6,384 bases of DNA. Origin: Chitinophagaceae bacterium (GTDB lineage Bacteria > Bacteroidota > Bacteroidia > Chitinophagales > Chitinophagaceae). The stretch spans positions 1-6,384 of the forward strand of contig CANGEZ010000132.1 in NCBI GenBank assembly GCA_947452875.1, read 5' to 3'. Of this stretch, positions 1 through 4,758 are shown piece after piece. Made by a program: the position numbers and the translations under genes. Under the pieces are notes generated by a model. It saw nothing but the letters and a program-made list of their open reading frames with translations. It did not search any database and was not told the DNA's origin. How positions within the stretch are numbered: the first letter of the stretch is position 1; each line of letters opens with the position of its first letter.

Positions 1-179
1 CCCAAATTTGCATTGAGAAGTGAAAGTTCTGTAGATTGTCCGTTACAAATTATAAGTTGACCGGAAATAATCGGAACACTCGGCTCGATACAAGTCCCTT
101 GGGCTTTTGTATTCAAACTTAATAGGGCTAGCGAAAAAATTGTAAAGATTAATCTTAATTGAGAAATTGTTGCTTTCAT
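1..179 (-). CDS. Secreted protein, N-terminal part only (probable T9SS-type extracellular repeat protein)
   Basis: This gene reads leftwards from an ATG at 179 and leaves the window after 59 codons. The product starts MKATISQLRLIFTIFSLALL, a short basic N-region followed by a hydrophobic core at about residues 10-22. It ends in NTKAQG, a typical Flavobacteriia signal-peptidase I site after KA or AQ, so the protein is exported. The mature part begins GTCIEPSVPIISGQLIICNG and goes on QSTELSL. The pattern 'P.I.G...IC.GQST.L' resembles the Ig/PKD-like repeat starts of large flavobacterial surface proteins that carry a gliding-motility or type IX secretion C-terminal domain. That domain would lie outside the window, so the family call is inference. 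No in-frame Met lies just upstream, which supports this start. Export is fairly sure; the exact function is unknown. Confidence 0.75.
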   Translation of the reverse strand, partial: MKATISQLRLIFTIFSLALLSLNTKAQGTCIEPSVPIISGQLIICNGQSTELSLLNANL

Positions 180-264
180 TTTAATTTGAATAAGTATGCT
201 AATGATTATTGTAGACTGTATATTTTATTTTTAAAATAACAAGTGAATTTATTTTATCAATACG

Positions 265-276
265 ATCCGAACGGAT
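265..276. repeat. Short palindrome ATCCG-AA-CGGAT
   Basis: Two 5-bp arms (ATCCG / CGGAT) flank a 2-base centre. It is conspicuous because it is GC-richer than the surrounding AT-rich DNA. It lies 86 bp upstream of the start codon of the minus-strand secreted-protein gene, so an operator role is possible but unproven. Confidence 0.3.
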
Positions 277-392
277 GAATTTCATATAGGTTCAAATAAT
301 ATTGTAAGCTGAATAACATCAACTGTTACAAGAAAAAGAAAAACAAGAAATCAAATCATCTCATTTCTGGTATTTTTCGACAAAAAAATCAG

Positions 393-416
393 AAACAATA
401 AAATTCTTTATTGTTT
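393..416. repeat. Perfect 10-bp inverted repeat with 4-base loop
   Basis: AAACAATAAA (393-402) and TTTATTGTTT (407-416) are exact reverse complements around the loop ATTC. Read on the minus strand, the hairpin is followed 4 bases later by a run of seven T (CTGATTTTTTT). That resembles a weak intrinsic terminator or attenuator acting leftwards, towards the secreted-protein gene. The stem is almost all A/T, so its stability is low. No gene ends close upstream of it on the minus strand. Confidence 0.4.
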
Positions 417-562
417 AACTTAAGAATTACTGTTTTGTAGTAAGAGGTAATTAGAAAAAAAGCTAGTGCTTTTAAAAGGATTGGATAAAATTTGAGGTCA
501 AAAGTACTTTTTAAAAACCGCAAATGCTAACAAAAACGATGATTATTTTAACAAATAAAGAT

Positions 563-595
563 TTGATAATCACAGTGCAAATACTTGATTATCAA
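563..595. repeat. Perfect 10-bp inverted repeat with 13-base loop
   Basis: TTGATAATCA (563-572) and TGATTATCAA (586-595) are exact reverse complements separated by 13 bases. It lies in the gene-poor interval with no T-run on either side, so it does not look like a terminator. It may be a protein-binding site, part of a non-coding RNA, or chance. Confidence 0.35.
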
Positions 596-824
596 TTCAA
601 TTAAAAACAATCTGGGACAAACCGCCTAAAATTAGGGGTGAATTTAAAAAATTTTCAGGAGTGATTATTAGTCTTCAAAAACACCGGGAAGGTTATCGGA
701 AAAAGAACAAGTGAAAATTGAAAATTCAAAAATTAAAAAATTTGTGGTTTATGATTTGAGAAAATTAACTGAACAAAACAAAAGGTATAAAAATTTGAAT
801 TTTTACTTTTTTAGTTTAAACCTG

Positions 825-876
825 AAAAAAAAAACAACCCATGACTTCAAAATTTATCTTGATTACATCAATTTTG
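825..876 (-). terminator. Weak candidate terminator of the eda-exuT transcript
   Basis: Downstream of the exuT-like stop codon on the minus strand there is a 7-bp inverted repeat (AATTTTG at 870-876 with CAAAATT at 848-854). After about 13 bases comes a run of ten T on that strand (A10 at 825-834). The hairpin-to-T-tract gap is longer than in a standard intrinsic terminator and the stem is AT-only, so this is a tentative call based on position. Confidence 0.25.
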
Positions 877-912
877 TTTTTCCATACTTTGATCTAAAAA
901 TAACTGATCTTT

Positions 913-2427
913 TTACATGCTAATTGGCTTGTGTTTTGGCACAAGCATTTTCATTAATGCCCAAGCAATCAAATAAGCCAATGCACAAATAGAAAACATA
1001 ATCCCATAAGCCACGGAAACATTTGATGAAATTAGCTGATGAGCTTGTTCAAGATTATCTGGAGAAGTAACCACGTCCTTGAGATTATCGATTTTGATTT
1101 TATCGAGTGGAATCTTTTCGGTTTCCATAAGCAATCCTTGAGCCTTTGCCATACCAACTCCGATACTCCTGTAATGATCTTCGAGGCGACCTGCAATCTG
1201 TTGCACGAGCACTCCTCCCAAACCTCCGGCTGCAGCACCAATACCGGTAACTGTTCCTACCGCCTTTTTAGGAAACATGTCGGAAACTGTAGTGAATAAA
1301 TTGGCAGACCAGGCCTGATGAGAAGCACCACCAATGCTAATGACAATTATAGTAGCGACAATTCCATAACTCGCCATCCATTGCGTGCTTAGCAAAAGTA
1401 AAGGAGCACAGGCAATAAGCAGCATGGCTGTCATACGTGCTTTGTATGCCTGCCAGCCTTTATTCATAAATGACAATGGAATAGATCCGCCAAATACAGA
1501 ACCCAAAATGGCAACTCCGAAAACTACGAAATTGGAAATCATCACATAATTGGCAGTGGTTTCTTTTGTCAACCCAAAACAGAACTGTTGCTTTACATAT
1601 GTTGGCAACCAGAAAAGCAAAAACCACCATATCCCATCTGTCATAAACTTACCCACCACAAAAGCCCATGTTTGTTTGTAAGTAAGCATTTTACCCCAAG
1701 AAACTTTGTCTTTCTTTTCAGATGAAATTGCATCAGAAGTTTCGTCTGAACTATGTATATGATCATATTCAGCCTGATTTATTTTGCCTTTATCAAGCAT
1801 TTGCTTTGGTGATCCATAATATTTTTTCCAGAAGATAAGCCAAATGAAACCAATTGCTCCGGTTAAAATAAAGGCCATTTGCCAACCATGAAAAACGCCC
1901 ATGAATTCTTTACCTGTACCCCATTTAAGTAAAGACCAAGGAACAAAAATGGCACAAATCATGGCACCGATGTTAGAACCGGAATTAAATATACCTGTTG
2001 CTAAGGCTCTTTCTTTTTTGGGAAACCATTCAGCAACAGCCTTGATAGATGCAGGAAAATTTCCAGCTTCGCCCATTCCGAAAAGACTGCGTGCAAAGCT
2101 TTGGCGCATAATGGTTTTTCCCAAGAATGCGCTAAGAATCCCTGTAATCGACCAGAAGATCAGTGATGCAGCCAATCCTATTTTAGCACCAACTTTATCA
2201 ATAACCCAACCTGCAACCAATGTAAAGCCAGCATAAAAGAATGTAAAAACTGATGTCAGTGTTGAATAATCAGTAGAACTCCAACCAAAACCTTCTGGTG
2301 AACAAAAGTAATCTTTCAGAAAACCGATTACGTTTCTGTCCATATAATTTACTGTTGTTGAAAACAATAATAGTGAGGCTATGGTCCAGCGATATTTACC
2401 TATGGATTGGCTTTGACTTTGGGTCAT
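913..2427 (-). CDS. exuT: MFS hexuronate transporter, ExuT-like (anion:cation symporter family)
   Basis: This 504-residue inner-membrane protein has the usual two six-helix halves. Predicted helices lie at about 13-29, 52-75, 80-102, 108-130, 140-165, 180-200, 253-275, 290-316, 330-350, 352-372, 385-412 and 472-497, with a charged cytoplasmic loop at 201-248. Visible signatures are NYMDR (27-31), the MFS loop 2-3 motif GWVIDKVGAK (73-82), GMGEAGNFPASIKAVAEWFP (117-136) with KKERALATG after it, and SHQAWSANLFTTVSDMFP (369-386). These match the ACS family, which takes up glucuronate, galacturonate and related acids by cation symport. The gene starts 7 bp after the eda stop codon, so the two are surely cotranscribed, and the aldolase supports a hexuronate or KDG substrate. 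Oddity: the loop before the last helix (413-468) is long and charged. Exact substrate is inferred; a galactonate- or glucarate-type porter of the same family is possible. Confidence 0.88.
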   Translation of the reverse strand: MTQSQSQSIGKYRWTIASLLLFSTTVNYMDRNVIGFLKDYFCSPEGFGWSSTDYSTLTSVFTFFYAGFTLVAGWVIDKVGAKIGLAASLIFWSITGILSAFLGKTIMRQSFARSLFGMGEAGNFPASIKAVAEWFPKKERALATGIFNSGSNIGAMICAIFVPWSLLKWGTGKEFMGVFHGWQMAFILTGAIGFIWLIFWKKYYGSPKQMLDKGKINQAEYDHIHSSDETSDAISSEKKDKVSWGKMLTYKQTWAFVVGKFMTDGIWWFLLFWLPTYVKQQFCFGLTKETTANYVMISNFVVFGVAILGSVFGGSIPLSFMNKGWQAYKARMTAMLLIACAPLLLLSTQWMASYGIVATIIVISIGGASHQAWSANLFTTVSDMFPKKAVGTVTGIGAAAGGLGGVLVQQIAGRLEDHYRSIGVGMAKAQGLLMETEKIPLDKIKIDNLKDVVTSPDNLEQAHQLISSNVSVAYGIMFSICALAYLIAWALMKMLVPKHKPISM

Positions 2428-2434
2428 AATTTTA

Positions 2435-3094
2435 TTATTTTGTTTTGATAGATTGAATCAATGCCAATACAGATTTAGTATCAGCTTCAATGGTGGCATA
2501 GTCTTTTGCTTCCATAAGTTTTTTACTAATTAATTTACTGCCCATGCCCACAGCGCAAACGCCAGCTTTGAACCAGCCTTCAATACTTTCTTTAGTTGTG
2601 TCTACACCACCAGTTGGCATGAACAATAATTTTGGAAATATTTCTTTGATGCTGCTCAAGAATTCTGGCCCAAGCATATTACCAGGAAATAATTTAATAA
2701 AACCAACACCATTATTTTCAGCGGCAATAATTTCTGAAGGCGTCATACAACCAGGTGCATATAACATTCCAATCGTGTTGGCTTTATCTGCCACTTCTTT
2801 CACATAACCCGGACTTACCATAAAGTCGGCACCCGCTGCAATATAATCTTCTGCTTGTTGTACATTTTTTATTGTACCCACTCCGAGAAGCATATCTTTC
2901 ATTTCTTCATTTCTTACGGCTACCATTTTCTTGAAATTACTTAAAGCCGCTTCGCCTCTGTTGGTGTATTCTACTGCTTTAATGCCTGCTTTATAAATAG
3001 CTCTTAAAATATCAACACTTACAGATTCGTCGGGATTGAAATAAAGAGGAAGAATTCCTTGATCGATGATGGCTTGGGTTGCTTTTTGTTTCAT
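2435..3094 (-). CDS. eda: KDPG aldolase (2-dehydro-3-deoxy-phosphogluconate / 4-hydroxy-2-oxoglutarate aldolase)
   Basis: This cytoplasmic class I aldolase, also called kdgA, cleaves 2-keto-3-deoxy-6-phosphogluconate to pyruvate and glyceraldehyde 3-phosphate. It is the last step of hexuronate and Entner-Doudoroff catabolism. The 219-residue product is of normal family length. Visible TIM-barrel motifs are VEYTNRGEAA (41-50; E42 and R46 match the catalytic Glu and Arg regions), GVGTIKN (71-77), SPG (94-96), APGCMTPSE (113-121), GFIKLFPG (131-138) with Schiff-base Lys134, and the phosphate-loop PTGGV (160-164). The active site therefore looks intact. The gene ends in tandem TAA TAA, 7 bp before the exuT-like start, so they form an operon. 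Upstream is the repeat-rich spacer and then the YhcH-family gene on the same strand. I see no clear promoter directly upstream, so transcription may come from the YhcH-family gene. Confidence 0.95.
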   Translation of the reverse strand: MKQKATQAIIDQGILPLYFNPDESVSVDILRAIYKAGIKAVEYTNRGEAALSNFKKMVAVRNEEMKDMLLGVGTIKNVQQAEDYIAAGADFMVSPGYVKEVADKANTIGMLYAPGCMTPSEIIAAENNGVGFIKLFPGNMLGPEFLSSIKEIFPKLLFMPTGGVDTTKESIEGWFKAGVCAVGMGSKLISKKLMEAKDYATIEADTKSVLALIQSIKTK

Positions 3095-3123
3095 GATTTA
3101 ATTGTGTTTTGTAGCCCCCTCAA

Positions 3124-3137
3124 TCCCCCAAGGGGGA
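3124..3137. repeat. GC-rich hairpin TCCCCC-AA-GGGGGA
   Basis: A perfect 6-bp stem with a 2-base loop stands out in an AT-rich genome. It is followed on the plus strand by AGTTTT and preceded by another CCCCC run at about 3115-3119. It lies 30 bp upstream of the eda start codon, within the likely transcript. It could pause or attenuate read-through from the YhcH-family gene, or be a copy of a dispersed intergenic repeat. Confidence 0.5.
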
Positions 3138-3166
3138 AGTTTTAGGCGTTTTATTTTTAGTTTAAT

Positions 3167-3187
3167 GTTTGGTGTTTGGTGTTTGGT
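3167..3187. repeat. Heptamer tandem repeat, GTTTGGT x3
   Basis: Three exact copies of GTTTGGT lie end to end (3167-3173, 3174-3180, 3181-3187), followed by a partial unit GTT. It is a heptanucleotide microsatellite and so liable to copy-number change by slippage. Confidence 0.75.
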
Positions 3188-3192
3188 GTTGT

Positions 3193-3272
3193 GTTCAAAA
3201 AGTTTAAAAGGTTTAATGGGTTCAAAAGGTTGTAGCGAGTAAAACATTTTGAACTAATTGAACTTTTTGAAC
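3193..3272. repeat. Two opposed 9-bp-unit arrays forming a palindromic repeat
   Basis: On the plus strand four 9-bp units follow each other: GTTCAAAAA, GTTTAAAAG, GTTTAATGG and GTTCAAAAG (3193-3228). After a 17-base spacer (3229-3245) three units of the same kind lie on the minus strand: GTTCAAAAA (3264-3272), GTTCAATTA (3255-3263) and GTTCAAAAT (3246-3254). The outermost 12 bases, GTTCAAAAAGTT at 3193-3204 and AACTTTTTGAAC at 3261-3272, are exact reverse complements, and GTTCAAAA / TTTTGAAC pair inside. A transcript of either strand could fold into a long hairpin. Confidence 0.75.
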
Positions 3273-3283
3273 CATGCTATCTT

Positions 3284-3325
3284 ATCCAGTATCTAGTATC
3301 CATTATCTAGCATCCAGTATCTAGC
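3284..3325. repeat. Heptamer array ATCCAGT / ATCTAGY, six units
   Basis: Six 7-bp units alternate between two forms: ATCCAGT, ATCTAGT, ATCCATT, ATCTAGC, ATCCAGT, ATCTAGC. The higher-order period is therefore 14 bp. A degenerate seventh unit (ATCCCCT, 3326-3332) runs into the stop codon of the YhcH-family gene, so the array touches the 3' end of a coding sequence. Confidence 0.75.
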
Positions 3326-3330
3326 ATCCC

Positions 3331-3780
3331 CTAAATCCTCACCTTCATCACCAACTTCTTAATCATTCCTTCTCCTATCATTGGTGCGTGAACATCTTCA
3401 GGAAAGAAAATGGCAAATTGTCCGTCTGTCAGGTTAAAAAACATATCTGGTGTGTCATGAAAAAACTGAACATCTTTTTCTGTATTAAAATCGCCATTGG
3501 GTGTAACGCATTTATGGCGTGGTTTCCAACCTATGGTTTCATTTCCTGAAAGACACAGTTGGATATCGATATTGCTGTTGTGACATTCGAATTTTTTCAG
3601 ACTGTCTTCTTTTAATTTTCCATTGGCATTACTTAATATAGCCAACAATCCTTCTTCAAGCTGAATTTTTCCATCAGGCATAGCATCAAAATCAGTAGCA
3701 TTAATATATGCAAATGCCTTTTCAAACAATGGATGTAATGCAAAATACTTAGTAGCATTACTGATGTGATCAATAATCAT
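3331..3780 (-). CDS. YhcH/YjgK/YiaL-family protein (DUF386), possible sugar-acid anomerase
   Basis: The 149-residue product has the size and start (MIID) usual for this small cytoplasmic cupin-like family, so the ATG at 3780 is well supported. Family landmarks are FECHNSNIDIQL (64-75), with likely metal ligands E65, H67 and D72, then GNETIGW (79-85), FAIFFPEDVHAP (122-133) with H131, and the C-terminal KKLVMKV (141-147). E. coli YhcH is reported to be a metal-dependent anomerase that supplies open-chain N-acetylneuraminate to its aldolase; older notes call relatives 'beta-galactosidase subunit beta'. Here the gene lies upstream of a KDPG aldolase and a hexuronate transporter on the same strand, so a similar role on a uronate or keto-deoxy acid is attractive, but that is inference. 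The 236-bp repeat-rich spacer makes cotranscription with eda possible but unproven. Confidence 0.85.
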   Translation of the reverse strand: MIIDHISNATKYFALHPLFEKAFAYINATDFDAMPDGKIQLEEGLLAILSNANGKLKEDSLKKFECHNSNIDIQLCLSGNETIGWKPRHKCVTPNGDFNTEKDVQFFHDTPDMFFNLTDGQFAIFFPEDVHAPMIGEGMIKKLVMKVRI

Positions 3781-3877
3781 AAATGTCGTTTTTGTTAATC
3801 CTGAATGTAATTTTTGTTTTATAATTTGTGAAGTAAAATCAAAAAAATCAAAAAGTGGTAAAAAAATCGATGTTTAT

Positions 3878-3899
3878 TTTACGAAATCGTTGCCGTAAA
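3878..3899. promoter_or_regulatory. Inverted repeat TTTACG-N10-CGTAAA, candidate operator
   Basis: Perfect 6-bp arms (3878-3883 and 3894-3899) are 10 bases apart, about one helical turn, as in many dimer-bound operators. It lies about 100 bp upstream of the YhcH-family start and 66 bp upstream of the kdgK relic start, midway in a former divergent promoter region. A uronate-responsive regulator (LacI or GntR type) would be plausible; no regulator gene is in the window. Confidence 0.35.
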
Positions 3900-3923
3900 T
3901 TTTTCAGCACATCAAGAATGCAA

Positions 3924-3938
3924 TTGGAATATTTCCAA
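3924..3938. promoter_or_regulatory. Palindrome TTGGAA-TAT-TTCCAA
   Basis: Perfect 6-bp arms surround a 3-base centre, 26 bp before the ATG of the kdgK relic. It may be an operator of the former kinase gene. The arms are short, so chance cannot be excluded. Confidence 0.3.
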
Positions 3939-3964
3939 ACAATCAAAACCAAAATAATAAAAAC

Positions 3965-4095
3965 ATGTCAAAAAAGTTGTAACTCTTGGAGAAATCATGC
4001 TAAGATTATCTCCTCCTGATTTTAAAAGATTTGTATAGGCCGATACACTCAATGTAGCTTATAGAGGTGTAGAAGGCAATGTAGCTGTAGCTTTT
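3965..4095 (+). pseudogene. kdgK: kdgK remnant: 5' end of 2-keto-3-deoxygluconate kinase (PfkB family)
   Basis: Starting from ATG at 3965, the reading is MSKK and then, after restoring one base lost in the A-run at 3970-3975, VVTLGEIMLRLSPPDFKRFV, a stop (TAG at 4036-4038, where CAG/Gln is expected), ADTLNVAY, RGVEGNVAVAF and a stop at 4096-4098. This is the well-known N-terminus of PfkB-family KDG kinases (compare V.TLGEIMLRL..P....F.QA......YGGGE.NVA.). The sugar-binding Gly-Gly-Gly-Glu has become Arg-Gly-Val-Glu. So the copy has a frameshift, a nonsense change and motif damage, and only about 44 of some 330-350 codons remain. KdgK phosphorylates KDG to the KDPG that the neighbouring aldolase cleaves, so the relic fits its surroundings. 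It may be the end of a deleted local kinase gene or a partial duplicate. Confidence 0.85.
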
Positions 4096-4198
4096 TAATA
4101 CATAAAAATTAATCAATTCAATTCAACAGATAATTAACTTCAGAAAATCCTAATTTGCAGGATTTCTAAATTACGTCAATAATTCAATTTATGTATTA
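4096..4198. repeat. 103-bp segment bounded by perfect 11-bp inverted repeats
   Basis: TAATACATAAA (4096-4106) and TTTATGTATTA (4188-4198) are exact reverse complements at the ends of a 103-bp AT-rich stretch, with a further hairpin in its centre (4142-4167). The left repeat starts exactly where similarity to kdgK stops. It could be a small MITE-like insertion or a large extended stem-loop. I see no clear target-site duplication. Confidence 0.4.
4142..4167 (-). terminator. Candidate terminator of the VF530-DUF1415 operon
   Basis: AAATCCT (4145-4151) and AGGATTT (4159-4165) form a perfect 7-bp stem with a 7-base loop; with one bulged A the stem extends to nine pairs (AGA / TCT). It lies about 40 bp beyond the DUF1415 stop codon on the minus strand. 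There is no strong T-run after it, so it may be a weak or bidirectional terminator or simply a transcript-end stabilising hairpin. Confidence 0.35.
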
Positions 4199-4207
4199 GC
4201 AAATATA

Positions 4208-4732
4208 TTAGAACTCTAAATTCTTAAAATAATCAATCCCAAGTTCTGTAGCTTTTTGAATATTTTTTTCAGGAATGAGGTCTGCATTAATATGCTTTTC
4301 AATTGCCTGTTCAAGACGCTCTTCTCTCAGCAAATGGAGCATCGGATAAGGCGACCTGTTAGTATAATTCGACGGATCTGATTCTTTAGTTCCAGCAAAC
4401 AAATATTTAGGATGAAAACTGGCAATTTGATAAACACCCTCATAACTTTCTTTTTCTAGTAGCTGTTCACTCAAATCTAATAGTTCTAAGTATTTATTAA
4501 AATCCGAAAAGTTGTCCGGAAAAATAATCAAAGTTGTTTCCGTCGATTCGTTGTCATCCAAAAACATCATCTCCATGGCTAATGAAGTCAATGCCTGTTC
4601 CAAGCTTTTTCCATGAACTACTTTGTAACGAATATTTCCATCTTTAAATGGTTTGGCTGCAAAAGGACAAAAACTCAAACCAATAACTATTTTTTCAATC
4701 CAACTTTTTGTAGTGTCAATAATGTCATTCAT
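4208..4732 (-). CDS. DUF1415 family protein
   Basis: The 174-residue, soluble, cytoplasmic product is full length for this conserved family of unknown function. Family landmarks are WIEKIVIGLSFCPFA (11-25) with a conserved CPFA, NIRYKVV (33-39), ETTLIIFP (65-72), QIASFHPKYLFAGT (102-115) and NYTNRSPYPMLHLLRE (122-137). The invariant Cys, His and Arg residues suggest an enzyme or ligand-binding role, but I know of no established reaction. The start at 4732 begins MNDIIDTTKSW, just before the conserved Trp, as is usual. The gene follows the VF530-family gene after a 26-bp gap on the same strand, so the two are probably cotranscribed. No signal peptide or membrane segment is present. Confidence 0.88.
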   Translation of the reverse strand: MNDIIDTTKSWIEKIVIGLSFCPFAAKPFKDGNIRYKVVHGKSLEQALTSLAMEMMFLDDNESTETTLIIFPDNFSDFNKYLELLDLSEQLLEKESYEGVYQIASFHPKYLFAGTKESDPSNYTNRSPYPMLHLLREERLEQAIEKHINADLIPEKNIQKATELGIDYFKNLEF

Positions 4733-4758
4733 TATTTTTACTTTTTAATTTTTACTTA

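Larger units (their letters stand above)
180..912. other. Long AT-rich gene-poor interval
   Basis: These 733 bases lie between the divergent-facing start of the secreted-protein gene and the 3' end of the exuT-like gene. I see no recognisable protein, tRNA or other RNA gene. The stretch holds a 12-bp palindrome (265-276), two perfect 10-bp inverted repeats (393-416 and 563-595), a 41-codon open frame (589-711) without a good start, and a GTG-started 70-codon open frame (711-923) with low-complexity Lys/Phe/Asn-rich product. The last two may be decayed coding DNA or chance in AT-rich sequence. The promoter of the secreted-protein gene must lie at the left end, but no clear TAnnTTTG element is visible there. 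Confidence 0.6.
3095..3330. repeat. Repeat-dense intergenic spacer
   Basis: This 236-bp spacer between two same-strand genes is made almost entirely of short repeats: a GC-rich hairpin (3124-3137), three GTTTGGT heptamers (3167-3187), two opposed arrays of a 9-bp unit (3193-3228 and 3246-3272), and an ATCCAGT/ATCTAGY heptamer array (3284-3325). The individual parts are listed separately. It contains no open frame worth calling. Such mixtures of small tandem and palindromic repeats are familiar from intergenic DNA of flavobacteria (from memory, not searched). Confidence 0.8.
3781..4207. other. Intergenic interval with kdgK relic and candidate control region
   Basis: These 427 bases contain no intact gene. 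The left half (3781-3964) would have been the divergent control region between the YhcH-family gene and the former kdgK, and holds two inverted repeats (3878-3899 and 3924-3938). The middle (3965-4095) is the kdgK remnant. The right part (4096-4198) is bounded by 11-bp inverted repeats and contains a hairpin that may terminate the DUF1415 operon. Confidence 0.6.

Noticed and set aside
711..923. GTG-started 70-codon open frame on the plus strand
   Set aside because: The product is a low-complexity Lys/Asn/Phe-rich sequence of the sort AT-rich noncoding DNA yields, it has no ribosome site, matches no family I know and overlaps the 3' end of the intact exuT-like gene on the other strand.
1901..2236. 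111-codon plus-strand open frame
   Set aside because: It lies antisense inside the clearly coding transporter gene and has a composition explained by the opposite frame.
2544..2807. 87-codon plus-strand open frame
   Set aside because: It is antisense to the eda active-site region, whose motifs are intact, so it is a shadow frame.
3095..3330. CRISPR array
   Set aside because: The repeats here are 7 and 9 bp long and directly tandem or inverted, with no 25-40 bp direct repeats and no unique spacers.
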